Positions 9,228 to 18,918 of a DNA stretch of 64,000 bases are shown one piece after another; position 1 is the first letter of the stretch; every line of letters begins with the position of its first letter. This DNA comes from Saprospiraceae bacterium (GTDB lineage Bacteria > Bacteroidota > Bacteroidia > Chitinophagales > Saprospiraceae). Made by a program: the position numbers and the translations under genes. The notes below the pieces were generated by a model, which worked only from the letters and a program-made list of their open reading frames with translations, made no database searches and was not told the DNA's origin. The stretch covers positions 3,968,001 to 4,032,000 of the forward strand of contig JAWKLJ010000001.1 in the NCBI GenBank assembly GCA_041392805.1. The letters are read 5' to 3'.

Positions 9228-9337
9228 AATGTTATCCTCTTGTTAAAAAAAGGAGAGAATCTATTAATAGTAGACCCTTTTTTTATCTTTAGAAGTTATA
9301 TATAATAAAACATTCCTAATATTAATACCCCGGCAAT

Positions 9338-10972
9338 ATGAAGCGATTGATTAAATTTTCTGCCATCCTTGTCATTTTTGTATTTGGCATAGCAGCTACT
9401 CAATCTCCAACTGCGGACAAGTACTTTGAAATTCTTAAGAACATTGAGATTTTCACCAATCTTTATAAGGAAGTAAATACGTACTACGTCGAGGACATCG
9501 ACCCTGGAAAGTTGATGCGCACAGGTATTGACGCCATGATGGAGTCATTGGACCCTTACACCAATTATATTTCAGAATCGGACATTGAAGGTTATCGGTT
9601 TATGACCGAAGGGCGGTATAGTGGCATCGGCGCACTCAGCAAAAAAATGGGTGATTATGTAACCATTACCGAACTATATAAGGATAATTCAGCCGATAAA
9701 GCAGGCCTGCGACCCGGCGATCAGATTATCGCGGTAGATGGCCAAAATGCCAAAGGACGAAATCCGGAAGATGTCAACAATATTATGCGTGGTTTTCCTG
9801 GAACAGCGGTAGAGTTGACGATCCGAAGGCCAGGAGAAAAAAGCGACAGAAAGGTCAAACTGATACGAGAAGAAGTCGATGTTCCCAATGTACCCTATAG
9901 CGGCATGGTCAGTGAAGATGTCGGTTACCTGGCTTTAACCACCTTTACCAGGGACGCTGGGCGCAACGTCGCCAATGCCTATAAAGCCTTGATAAAAGAA
10001 AAACCGGATATGAAGGGCTTGATTTTTGACCTGCGGGGCAACGGTGGTGGTTTGTTGAATGAAGCTGTCAATATTTGCAATATTTTTATCCCTAAAAACG
10101 AAATTGTGGTCACGACGAAAGGAAATGTAAAAGACTGGGATCGCAGTTTCAAAACCCTGAACCCCTCTCTCGACGAAAAAATGCCCATTGTGATTTTGAT
10201 CGATAAAAATTCTGCTTCTGCCTCCGAGATTGTGGGTGGGGTTTTACAGGATTATGACCGCGCCGTTTTGATGGGTCAACGTTCTTATGGAAAAGGCCTG
10301 GTGCAGAATACCAGAGATATTGGCTACAACGCTAAAGTGAAAATGACAACGGCCAAGTATTATATTCCTAGCCAGCGATGTATCCAAAGCGTTGAATATG
10401 AGAATGGAGAACCTATTGATGTACCTGATAATAAACGTGCCAAGTTTACCACCCGCAATGGCCGTACCGTATTGGATGGCGGAGGCATTGCCCCCGATGT
10501 GAAAATTGATCCACACGGTGAATCCGCGATTATGAAAAGTTTGATGCGCCAAAATATCATTTTTGATTATGTGACCGAATTTTGCCTTAAACACGAAACC
10601 ATTGCAGCAATCAATGACTACCATTTCGAAGATTATGATGGGTTTATTCAGTTCTTAAATGGCCGAAGCTTTGAATATGATTCGGAAAGTGAAAAATTGT
10701 TGAAAAAGCTGAAGATGGAAAGCGAAAAAGAAGGCTTTCAACTCACTAGTGACATTGATGTATTAGAGAAGAAGATCGAAGGGGCAAAAGAAGACGAATT
10801 AAAAAAATACAAAGAGGCCATTATCGATATGATCGAAAAAGAAATTGCCGGACGCTATTATTACCAAATTGGTAAGATCAAAATGGGCTTGCGCAACGAC
10901 GAGGAAATCAAAGAATCGATCAAACTTTTCAACGATTTGGATCGATACAATGAATTATTAGCCAAGAAATAG
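9338..10972 (+). CDS. C-terminal processing protease, S41 (CtpA-like)
   Basis: 544 residues. Signal peptide or anchor (1-20), helical N-terminal segment, PDZ domain (~90-180, YSGIGALSKKMG...AGLRPGDQIIAVDG), then the S41 protease core with GLIFDLRGNGGG, the serine motif NSASASE (~291-297) and the lysine in SYGKGLVQ (Lys319). It ends in a long helical tail (~400-544). It cleaves C-terminal tails of periplasmic substrates by a Ser/Lys dyad. Both catalytic residues are present. Confidence 0.94.
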   Translation: MKRLIKFSAILVIFVFGIAATQSPTADKYFEILKNIEIFTNLYKEVNTYYVEDIDPGKLMRTGIDAMMESLDPYTNYISESDIEGYRFMTEGRYSGIGALSKKMGDYVTITELYKDNSADKAGLRPGDQIIAVDGQNAKGRNPEDVNNIMRGFPGTAVELTIRRPGEKSDRKVKLIREEVDVPNVPYSGMVSEDVGYLALTTFTRDAGRNVANAYKALIKEKPDMKGLIFDLRGNGGGLLNEAVNICNIFIPKNEIVVTTKGNVKDWDRSFKTLNPSLDEKMPIVILIDKNSASASEIVGGVLQDYDRAVLMGQRSYGKGLVQNTRDIGYNAKVKMTTAKYYIPSQRCIQSVEYENGEPIDVPDNKRAKFTTRNGRTVLDGGGIAPDVKIDPHGESAIMKSLMRQNIIFDYVTEFCLKHETIAAINDYHFEDYDGFIQFLNGRSFEYDSESEKLLKKLKMESEKEGFQLTSDIDVLEKKIEGAKEDELKKYKEAIIDMIEKEIAGRYYYQIGKIKMGLRNDEEIKESIKLFNDLDRYNELLAKK

Positions 10973-11052
10973 TGAGTTGCAGGTAGAAAATACCTGCAAC
11001 GGCCAGGTAGAAAATACCGGTAATGGCATACCGATAACGGCTATGTAACCAT

Positions 11053-11096
11053 AAGTAAGCGTGTGAAGTGGAGGAACTTTGCACGCTTACTTTTTT
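11053..11096 (+). terminator. Intrinsic terminator after the S41 protease gene
   Basis: Arms AAGTAAGCGTG and CACGCTTACTT (11 bp) enclose an 18-nt loop and run into TTTTTTG. It lies 80 bp past the stop codon; the bases between hold only a short CAGGTAGAAAATACC tandem repeat. Confidence 0.85.
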
Positions 11097-11218
11097 GTTT
11101 AAAAATCAAATAAGCTTAAAAGTAAATTTGTTTCTCCTGCATGCGCTTCTTATTTTTGCGGCGCCTTTTGCAAAGCCGAACGATTTTTTCATACTGAATT
11201 AGTGGTAAATTATCTTTT

Positions 11219-12712
11219 ATGAAGCAAGAACTGAAGGTCTATAATAGTCTAAGTAGAGAAAAAGAAGTATTCAAACCTATTACGGAAGGAGAAATAGGGA
11301 TGTATGTTTGTGGACCTACGGTTTACAGCGATGTTCATTTAGGTAATTGCCGCACCTTTGTCAGCTTCGACATTATTTATCGGTACCTGCTGTATATTGG
11401 TTATAAGGTTCGCTATGTAAGAAACATAACAGATGTGGGGCATTTACTGGATGATGGAGAGGACCGAATGTTGAAGGGGACAAAGCGGGAGAAGTTAAGT
11501 CCGATGGAAGTAGCTCAAAAATACACCAATGGCTTCCACGACATGATGCGGATCTTCAATTCGCTTTCGCCAAGTATAGAGCCAAGGGCTACCGGCCACA
11601 TCATCGAGCAGATCGAGATGGTACAGGCTATTCTGGATAATGGCTATGCCTACGTAGAAAACGGCTCTGTCTATTTTGATACCCTCAAATTTGCGCAGGA
11701 AACGAAAGTTTACGGCAACCTTTCAGGGCGTGTGATTGAGGATTTGATGGCTGAATCAAGAGATAACCTGAAAAACCAGGGAGAAAAGAAACACCCCTCC
11801 GATTTTGCCCTTTGGATGAAAGCCTCACCAGAGCACATTATGCGCTGGAATTCCCCTTGGTCAGAAGGGTTTCCTGGATGGCACCTGGAGTGCTCTGCCA
11901 TGAGTACCAAGTACCTTGGCAAAACCTTCGATATCCATGGTGGCGGAAATGACCTCAAGTTTCCGCACCACGAGAACGAAGTGGCTCAAAGCGTAGGCGC
12001 ATGCAGTTGCCAACCCGCCAACTACTGGCTGCACACCAATATGCTGCTGATGAATGGCCGAAAGATGTCAAAGAGTGATGGGAATACCATTTCACCAACA
12101 CAGCTTTTTACCGGAGATAGCCCACATGTTTCTAAAGGTTATGCGCCAATGGTTATTCGCTTCTTCATGCTGCAATCCCATTACCGCAGCACGCTCGACC
12201 TCACCGATGAGGCGCTGCAGGCCGCCGAAAAAGGCTACCGACGCTTGATGGAAGGGAATAAAGTTTTGCAAGGGCTGGAACCCGCAACAGGTGCCCAGGC
12301 AGGTGCCCAGGATGCCGAAATCAACCAGCTCATCGATCAGGCCTTTGAAGAAATGAACGATGATTTCAATACACCAAAAGCATTGGCTCGCTTTTTCGAA
12401 TTGGTGACACGCATCAATGGCTTAAAGGATGGTCACCTCCCTTTACAGGAAGTGACTGCCGATACCTTGGCTCGCCTGAAAACAACTTTTCATGCGTTTA
12501 TTTACACTATTTTTGGTTTGACGGACGAAACCCAAGCTGGAGAAAATGGCAATCAGCTGCTCGATGGCTTGATGAATGTCATCATCGAGATTCGCAAGGA
12601 TGTCCGTGCAAATAAAGATTGGGCTACTTCTGATAAGATCAGAGACGCCCTGGCAGCCCTTGATATTCAGTTAAAAGACGGTAAAGAGGGAACGACCTGG
12701 AGTAAAGGGTAG
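11219..12712 (+). CDS. cysS: Cysteinyl-tRNA synthetase
   Basis: 497 residues, normal length. Class I signature HIGH-like HLGN in CGPTVYSDVHLGN, Zn ligands in the CGPT, GWHLECSAM and HHENE segments, and the KMSKS loop (GRKMSKSDGN). The C-terminal DALR-type helical domain (~370-497) includes NDDFNTPKALA. It charges tRNA-Cys in the cytoplasm. It is a single-gene unit with its own upstream region after a terminator. About 290 bp of unassigned sequence follow its stop codon. Confidence 0.97.
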   Translation: MKQELKVYNSLSREKEVFKPITEGEIGMYVCGPTVYSDVHLGNCRTFVSFDIIYRYLLYIGYKVRYVRNITDVGHLLDDGEDRMLKGTKREKLSPMEVAQKYTNGFHDMMRIFNSLSPSIEPRATGHIIEQIEMVQAILDNGYAYVENGSVYFDTLKFAQETKVYGNLSGRVIEDLMAESRDNLKNQGEKKHPSDFALWMKASPEHIMRWNSPWSEGFPGWHLECSAMSTKYLGKTFDIHGGGNDLKFPHHENEVAQSVGACSCQPANYWLHTNMLLMNGRKMSKSDGNTISPTQLFTGDSPHVSKGYAPMVIRFFMLQSHYRSTLDLTDEALQAAEKGYRRLMEGNKVLQGLEPATGAQAGAQDAEINQLIDQAFEEMNDDFNTPKALARFFELVTRINGLKDGHLPLQEVTADTLARLKTTFHAFIYTIFGLTDETQAGENGNQLLDGLMNVIIEIRKDVRANKDWATSDKIRDALAALDIQLKDGKEGTTWSKG

Positions 12713-13002
12713 CGGTTCTCGATTCGCACATCCCAAAACAAGGCCATCATAAGCTTGGTATGGTTAATTTATTATTAGCCATGCTATGATTGAACTTTAG
12801 CAGATTCGAAAGCGTTCTATTATGTAGTGAAGAATGCTAATATTCATTTTCCTGTCCAATTTTCTTTGCGTTTTACCTAATTAAGAAACGAGGTTTATCG
12901 CTGACGATATCAGCATCTTTTCTTCCTCAATGTTTAAGCGCCGCTGAATGATCAGCTGTTGTGTCTTCTCTAAATTTGTATTTGTACTAAAAACAATAGG
13001 AT

Positions 13003-13356
13003 ATGCTAGAAACAGAATATTTCGACAAAGCTATTGCCTGGGTGCAGCGCCAAGGCTTGACCAATATCAAAGCCAACCATGCTGATTTTGAGATGCCTTC
13101 TCAGTTCAATCGCCCAGGAGAAGACCTACCGGTTATCCCCGATATTACCGGATACAGAACCGGATACAAAAATTACATCGAGATTGCTGAAAAAACAGAT
13201 GAAGTACAGCGCAAGGTTTCCAGATGGAAATTATTAAGTACCATGGCAGCCATGAAGGGCGGAAAACTCTACCTCTTAGCTCCACGTGGGCACAAAGCTT
13301 TCACTGAAGATATCGTAACGCGTTATAACATAAGTGCTAATATTATCAGCATTTAA
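13003..13356 (+). CDS. Conserved small protein of unknown function
   Basis: 117 residues, no signal peptide or TM. A central PVIPDITGYRTG...YIEIAEKTDE segment followed by a Lys/Arg-rich helix and a GGKLYLLAPRG strand loosely resembles the core order of PD-(D/E)xK nuclease folds (Asp, then E-x-x-K in a strand). The spacing is not canonical, so this is only a suggestion. It is convergent with the LytTR regulator gene. Confidence 0.7.
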   Translation: MLETEYFDKAIAWVQRQGLTNIKANHADFEMPSQFNRPGEDLPVIPDITGYRTGYKNYIEIAEKTDEVQRKVSRWKLLSTMAAMKGGKLYLLAPRGHKAFTEDIVTRYNISANIISI

Positions 13357-13371
13357 TTCGTCTTTGCTTAT

Positions 13372-13409
13372 TGCGTTGGCGCTTTTGATGGTTCCAAAGC
13401 GCCAACGCA
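13372..13409. terminator. Bidirectional hairpin between convergent genes
   Basis: Perfect 14-bp arms (TGCGTTGGCGCTTT and its complement) with a 10-nt loop lie 16 bp past one stop codon and 7 bp from the other. The following T-run is poor, but the position and stability favour a shared terminator. Confidence 0.75.
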
Positions 13410-13415
13410 TTACAT

Positions 13416-14162
13416 TTACAATTCCATCAGTCGATGGATCACAGCGCCCTTTCGATGCCGAGAAATGCTGATTCGACTCCCATCCAGCATAATGATATAC
13501 CCTCCTTCGTTTTTGTGATAGGATTGTACCATGAATAGATTCACCAGATGAGATTGGTGAACCCGCACAAAATCATAATCTTGCAAAATTTCTTCATACT
13601 CTTTCAGGGTTTTACTCACCAATAAGCGACGACCGGAGTTGAGGTAAAAAGCCGTGTAGTTGTTTTCTCCCTGGCAGCGAATGATCTCCTGAATGGGGAT
13701 GAATTCCGTTTTTTCAGCAGTGGGGAGGGCAAGGCGTTTATCCCCTGGTTTTTTGTCTAGGTTTTGGACGAGCTGTTTAAGGTGTTGGTTCTCTTTCTTG
13801 AGGTTGATATTATTTTTTACTTTATGCACCGCTTGCAGTAGTTCATCAATTTTGATAGGTTTCAACAGATAGTCGATGGCACAAAATCGGATAGCCTGGA
13901 GGGCATAGTGGTCGTAGGCCGTTACAAAAACGATCTCAAAATTGATTTGCTTCATTTTCGACAGTAAATCAAATGCGTTGCCATCAGGCATTTCCACATC
14001 TAGAAAGACCAGTTCTGGCTCCTGATAGCGAATGGCCGCCAAACCATCAGCAACATTGACGGCCTTGTGCACAATCTTTAAGTCGGGAAAATATTGGTGC
14101 AGCAGCCTTTCTAATAATTCCCGATTGTGTTGTTCGTCTTCTACGATAATGGTTTTGATCAC
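13416..14162 (-). CDS. LytTR-family response regulator
   Basis: 248 residues. Receiver (1-120) with phospho-acceptor D55 (LVFLDVEMPDGNAF), acidic pair E8/D9 and K in LLKPI. A LytTR DNA-binding domain follows (~145-248), recognisable by IIRCQGENNYTAFYL, SKTLKEYEEIL, FVRVHQSHLVNL and the closing SRHRKG. It is 19 bp downstream of the large sensor kinase gene and is its expected partner. Confidence 0.92.
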   Translation of the reverse strand: MIKTIIVEDEQHNRELLERLLHQYFPDLKIVHKAVNVADGLAAIRYQEPELVFLDVEMPDGNAFDLLSKMKQINFEIVFVTAYDHYALQAIRFCAIDYLLKPIKIDELLQAVHKVKNNINLKKENQHLKQLVQNLDKKPGDKRLALPTAEKTEFIPIQEIIRCQGENNYTAFYLNSGRRLLVSKTLKEYEEILQDYDFVRVHQSHLVNLFMVQSYHKNEGGYIIMLDGSRISISRHRKGAVIHRLMEL

Positions 14163-14181
14163 GTGGTAATAAATTATTATA

Positions 14182-17112
14182 CTAAACCGGGATGTTGATG
14201 GCTACCTGGGTGCCACTTGTTTTTGCCCCCAGGGTCATTCTGTCTTTAACCAAGACCTTTGCCTTGTCACCATAGAGCAACTTTAAACGTTCTCTATTGA
14301 GCTGTAAGCCGAGGTGGTTCCCTCCTTTTATGTTTAAGGAGGCTTGTTGGATACCTATGCCATTATCTTTAATAAAAATTGCCAGTGAACCATTTTTCCT
14401 TTCTATAATCAAATCGATTTTTCCATCCACTTCCTTGGATCGAAATCCATGAAGAATGGCATTTTCCACATAGGGTTGTAAAAGCATAGCCGGAATATCG
14501 GTGTGATGAATATCTACATTTTCAGCAACCTGTATGTTCCATGAAAAAGCCTTGCGCAAAGCTTCGAGTTTGCAGTATTGCCGAATGGTGTTTAATTCTT
14601 CTTCTAAAGAAATGATTCCCTTTTTGGTTTGCCTAAGGACGGCACGCATCAGCCCAGCGAGTTCAGCCAGGTACTGACTGGCTTGTTCGGTTCGGTCGGA
14701 TAGAATCAAATTTTGAATGGAACTCATGGTATTAAACACAAAATGAGGATTGAGTTGAGAGCGAATCGCATTGATCTCCATTTCGACCATTTTTCGTTGG
14801 CGTTCTAGCTTTTTTCGTTTAAGTGAGCCCACAAAACCGACAATCCCCCAGGTTAACAAGCCGATCAATAGGCCAATGGGAATAGCAATTTTCCAAATGG
14901 GGTTTTTCCAAATGGGTAAAATCACGGAGGGCTGTTGGGCAAAATCTTCAAGACTTTGGTCGAGATAATAAGTAGATTGTTTAGCAATTTTACCGGCTTC
15001 ATCGAGGAAGAAAACCTTTGAAAAGCCACTATTCTGATGGAGGGTGTCAATTCCGAGGTATTGTTGGATTTTTGCTAATTCAAATTTATCCTTAGGAAAT
15101 AGATAATTCGCATTAGGTGCCAATTCTAGCACATCTTTCTGTTTTTTATAGCTAGTAAAGTCGGCAGGAGCTTCATAAAGCGCTAAATATACGAAGGACA
15201 AATTTGGATATTTAGCTTCTCTTTTCTGACGTTGTTCTTTATTAAACCTGAATATATGAAAAGAAGGCATTAAAACGACCTTCTTCCCTCTCCAGGATTG
15301 CTTGGAAACAAGTTCTCCAAGGGTGTCTTTTAAGTGGAAATCAGGGAAGATTTCATTAGGTTCCATCCGCAACAAAGTGCGATAGACATCCAACAAGGGT
15401 TTTGTAAGTTTGTCGTCCTCGCAATATGCCAGAAATTCTTCCATTATCCATCCTGGCATTACTTTATAGTAATGCATTGCTTCCCAAAGGGCATGATACA
15501 TAACGATGTGTTGGGGATAACCTCCTAGTAAGGATTTGGCACTATTATACCTTTCATTAAAATGAGCGCTTTGCCTTGGAACTCCTCCGAAGTTACCTTT
15601 TGCAACAGCTTGATTAATCGCATATTCAAGGTAACTCCAATAAGCGGGCAGGTGCTCTGCTTCGCGGTTGGCGATAGGCAAAAAATCCTTTTTATCTAGG
15701 TTCAGTGCTTTAGTTTTATTCATTCGAAGAAATTGGCTAGTGCTATAACGTAGTCGCCAATATTCGTCCTTATAGAAGATGGGGTCAAGCTCCGCTTTTG
15801 CTTTTTCTAATTTATCGAGGGCGTCTTGCCGATTGGCTTCTACCAAGGCATTTATTTTATCATCCTCCCCATATTTCAGGTCTACCGTAAGCATTCCGAA
15901 CCAGGTACTCAAACCAGGCAGCGGTAATCCATCATTCTTGTTCAGGTAAGTGTTGGCTATTTTATTCTGCCCTCCAAAAGTCAAGGTGTTTTCTAATTGA
16001 AGAAAATCGCCCTGAACGTAAAGCGAATCCCCTGGCTGGATATAGCAATATATTTCTTTAACATTATCGCCTTTTAAAGTACTTAAGGAGAAATAGGCAG
16101 GTTTATCAAGTATACCTTCCCATCGGAAATACCCATTTTTAGCTAGTTGAATATTCGCTCTACCCTTATCAAAATAAAAGGGTACTTTTTGTTTTAAGTT
16201 TTCCTTTCGAAGCAAGCCATCCGGCACTTGTTGAAGATAACCTTCCACAATGGTTTTTTTATCAGGTGATCCTTTCCAGGCCTTTATCGTCGTCGAGGTA
16301 AATATGTTGCGTTTTTTTTCTTGTTGATCAAATTGAGCAAAACGCAACCAGCCTGTCTTTTTATCCACTTGGAACCGATGGAGGTAGCTTGCCTGGTACT
16401 CGTCCAGATAAGCTGTTGAACTTGTTTTTACTAGTGCTTCTTTATTCCAACTCGGATGAAAGTAGTCAAAGTAATTTATATTTTCAGGCGCTACATAAAT
16501 ACCAATCTTATCAAAATCGAGCCAGAGATGCCTTTCCCATTGCGGGGTTTTGCCAATATCTACGAGGGCATCCGCTTCGGAAAGGTATTCTCTTTTTATG
16601 ATTAAATTTTTACCGATTTTTACCCATGACATATTTTGTATATCGGGGTCTTTAGCAGAAGGACTCCCTCGTAAAAGCTGACTAAGGAGTACGCCTATTC
16701 TATTGAAATTGATAACATTATTTATGCCTTTAGGTGAAAAGGGATGCTGATATTTACTATCCTGGATCGCATAAGCATCCTCTAATTGAAAATGAGAACT
16801 TACTCTTTCATTGGTCAACTTTACTAAAAAATCGCCATCTTTCAGTTGATGTGCTACTTCCAGACGAAGTAGCATGGTAATATTCGCTTGTGTATCTGTC
16901 TTAATGGATAAGCCCTTACCCGCTGGATGGCGAACAATAAAAGAAGTTTGATAATCCATATAATAAATATCGCCTTGCTTTAATGGCACCTGCATATCAG
17001 AGAGCATTTGCCCTTTAGCGGGAGGCGCGGCAAGCAGAAGCAAGAGCCCGCAGGTGTAAAGGAGCTCGTCAATAGAAAAACCAAAGCAGAACAGACAAAT
17101 TTTAGTTTTCAT
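14182..17112 (-). CDS. LytS-type sensor kinase with a thioredoxin-fold-like extracytoplasmic region
   Basis: 976 residues, far longer than usual LytS/His_kinase proteins. Signal peptide (to ~35); a region of ~260 residues without a recognised fold; a DUF4369-like beta domain (~310-400, with FYFDKGRANIQLAKNGYF); a helical stretch; a TlpA/AhpC-like segment (~587-735, from FPDFHLKDTLGELV to VFFLDEAGKI); one TM (~744-766); then the kinase (EMEINAIRSQLNPHFVFNT with His near 793, and LLQPYVENAILHGF, DNGIGIQ). The thioredoxin-like segment has no CxxC: the position reads PSFHIFRF. It phosphorylates the downstream LytTR regulator. Family assignments of the N-terminal half are inference from pattern. 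Confidence 0.85.
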   Translation of the reverse strand: MKTKICLFCFGFSIDELLYTCGLLLLLAAPPAKGQMLSDMQVPLKQGDIYYMDYQTSFIVRHPAGKGLSIKTDTQANITMLLRLEVAHQLKDGDFLVKLTNERVSSHFQLEDAYAIQDSKYQHPFSPKGINNVINFNRIGVLLSQLLRGSPSAKDPDIQNMSWVKIGKNLIIKREYLSEADALVDIGKTPQWERHLWLDFDKIGIYVAPENINYFDYFHPSWNKEALVKTSSTAYLDEYQASYLHRFQVDKKTGWLRFAQFDQQEKKRNIFTSTTIKAWKGSPDKKTIVEGYLQQVPDGLLRKENLKQKVPFYFDKGRANIQLAKNGYFRWEGILDKPAYFSLSTLKGDNVKEIYCYIQPGDSLYVQGDFLQLENTLTFGGQNKIANTYLNKNDGLPLPGLSTWFGMLTVDLKYGEDDKINALVEANRQDALDKLEKAKAELDPIFYKDEYWRLRYSTSQFLRMNKTKALNLDKKDFLPIANREAEHLPAYWSYLEYAINQAVAKGNFGGVPRQSAHFNERYNSAKSLLGGYPQHIVMYHALWEAMHYYKVMPGWIMEEFLAYCEDDKLTKPLLDVYRTLLRMEPNEIFPDFHLKDTLGELVSKQSWRGKKVVLMPSFHIFRFNKEQRQKREAKYPNLSFVYLALYEAPADFTSYKKQKDVLELAPNANYLFPKDKFELAKIQQYLGIDTLHQNSGFSKVFFLDEAGKIAKQSTYYLDQSLEDFAQQPSVILPIWKNPIWKIAIPIGLLIGLLTWGIVGFVGSLKRKKLERQRKMVEMEINAIRSQLNPHFVFNTMSSIQNLILSDRTEQASQYLAELAGLMRAVLRQTKKGIISLEEELNTIRQYCKLEALRKAFSWNIQVAENVDIHHTDIPAMLLQPYVENAILHGFRSKEVDGKIDLIIERKNGSLAIFIKDNGIGIQQASLNIKGGNHLGLQLNRERLKLLYGDKAKVLVKDRMTLGAKTSGTQVAINIPV

Positions 17113-17140
17113 ATCTATATTTTAAGCGCATTTCCAGCCT

Positions 17141-17235
17141 TTTTTGACAAATCTCGTGGGAGAAAGCAAAAACGACCAAAGGAAGTGTTGCTTTCTTGTT
17201 AGGATTGCCTTTAGATCACGAGATTTGTCAAAGAA
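17141..17235. repeat. Palindromic intergenic repeat R1, copy a
   Basis: Inverted termini TTTGACAAATCTCGTG (17143-17158) and its exact complement (17217-17232) enclose a loop with AAAACGACCAAAGGAAG and a short inner stem. Further copies are at 30401-30443 (half) and 37347-37453. The rest of the gene-free region (17236-17739) holds only a possible promoter area for the next gene; nothing else is recognised. Confidence 0.85.
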
Positions 17236-17739
17236 CCATTTCCAGTGGATAAATATACATTTCATGCTCAATGTAGCTCAAATATTGCTTGGTTTCAAGC
17301 AGAACTTAGGGCCTGGTAATTTCGACTTAGGGCTTGGTATTTTTGATTCTTTGGCTGTTTAGACTACGCTCAGTAAGAAAACCAGGATTAACGACAAGAA
17401 AACCATTAAGAAATGTAAGACAACTCTTAATAACTTGAGAAAAAGGTGTATATTTATAGTCTGACAAACCTTTTAAACAACACTTCTTAGTCGTTCCACG
17501 ATATCTTCAAGTTAAACCACTCACGCCTATGTAGTCTCTGAGATCATCAAGTAGCAGATGATGAAATTCCCCTATTGCACAAACACCAAACACCTACATA
17601 ATCGCGCCTCCTTTTAGTATACTTAGCGGTTTATGTAAATGGCCTGGCGATTTTTCGTTGGGCTTTTTTGATGGCTCCTTTTATGAGGTTTGGGAGATTC
17701 AAGCAAATTTGCTATCTTCCATTTCATCTAATATTTCCC

Positions 17740-18918
17740 ATGCTTACATCGCCCTTATATGTTCTAACCCTGCTTGCCTTTATTGTCGTATTATCCGAGT
17801 GGCTAGTAAGACAAACGTTCCTTCGTCACTTCGGAACGGCTTTACTGGTGATTGCCATTACGGCTATCATTGCAAATATTGGCATCCTACCTGCGGGGTC
17901 GAGTGAAATGCGGCCAGTTGCAGCATATGATGCCATCTTTGAATACGTTGCCCCCATTGCTATTTGTTGGTTGTTATTACGGGTGAATTTGCGCGATGTA
18001 CTGAAAGCTGGTTTGCCATTGGTTCTGCTTTTTCTAATTGGTGCATTGGGGACGACATTTGGGGTAGTGGTGGGCATGTGGGTCGTCAATGGTGCCCAAC
18101 ACATAGGTGAGCATTTTGCTGCCTTGGGCGGAATGTTTGTGGGGACATATACGGGGGGCAGCATTAATTTCAATGCTTTGGCGCTTAATTATGGTGTCGT
18201 AAAAGAAGGAGGCTTATACAGTGGCGCTGTGGTCGTGGATAATATCATTACAGCGATCTGGATGATTGTCACTTTGGCGATCCCGCGTTTACTAGCGCCA
18301 CTTTGGAAAGGAGCTGTCAGAAAGGCGACGGCTGGCACGGAGATTCACTTGGGCATTGAAGAAGATACAGAAAGCATTCATCCGATGGATTTGGGGTTTA
18401 CCCTTGCGCTGGGTATGGGTGCCTTATTGGTCTCTCAAAAACTATCGGAAGGTTTGGGCACGCTAGGTTATAATGTTCCAACTATTATCATCATTACCAT
18501 TCTGGCTTTGATCATCGCCCAATTACCTATGGCGAAGCGGATAAAGGGTGCCCAAGTGTTGGGTATGTTTGCCGTCTATTTGTTTTTGGCGGTCATCGGT
18601 GCTTTTTGTGATTTGGCCGCCTTGCAGCAATTGGGCTCACTAGGAGGGGTTTTGTTCTTTTTTGCAATCATCACGGTAAGCATTAACGCCCTTTTTGTAC
18701 TCACGGCTGCCAGGTTGATGAAACAGGGGCTTGTCGAGGCCGCTATGGTATCACAAGCCAATATAGGAGGAGGAACCTCTGCGCTGGCTTTGGCACGCAG
18801 TCTTGGGCGGCCAGACCTGGTCTTACCTGCCGTTTTACTTGGTTCATTAGGGAATGCGGTTGGCACCTTTTTGGGGTTTTGGGCAGCTGAGCAGTTATTG
18901 CCATGGCTAGCATCCTAA
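17740..18918 (+). CDS. DUF819 family membrane protein (YjcL-like)
   Basis: About 392 residues from the ATG at 17740; the frame is open to 17668, but the later start gives a first residue directly before TM1 (LTSPLYVLTLLAFIVVLSEW). About 10-12 TM helices. It has Gly-rich family features: GGMFVGTYTGGSINFNAL in the first half and SQANIGGGTSALALARSL in the second, an inverted-topology duplication pattern seen in ion/organic-anion permeases. The transported substrate is unknown. It overlaps the convergent EEP gene by 4 nt. Confidence 0.85.
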   Translation: MLTSPLYVLTLLAFIVVLSEWLVRQTFLRHFGTALLVIAITAIIANIGILPAGSSEMRPVAAYDAIFEYVAPIAICWLLLRVNLRDVLKAGLPLVLLFLIGALGTTFGVVVGMWVVNGAQHIGEHFAALGGMFVGTYTGGSINFNALALNYGVVKEGGLYSGAVVVDNIITAIWMIVTLAIPRLLAPLWKGAVRKATAGTEIHLGIEEDTESIHPMDLGFTLALGMGALLVSQKLSEGLGTLGYNVPTIIIITILALIIAQLPMAKRIKGAQVLGMFAVYLFLAVIGAFCDLAALQQLGSLGGVLFFFAIITVSINALFVLTAARLMKQGLVEAAMVSQANIGGGTSALALARSLGRPDLVLPAVLLGSLGNAVGTFLGFWAAEQLLPWLAS

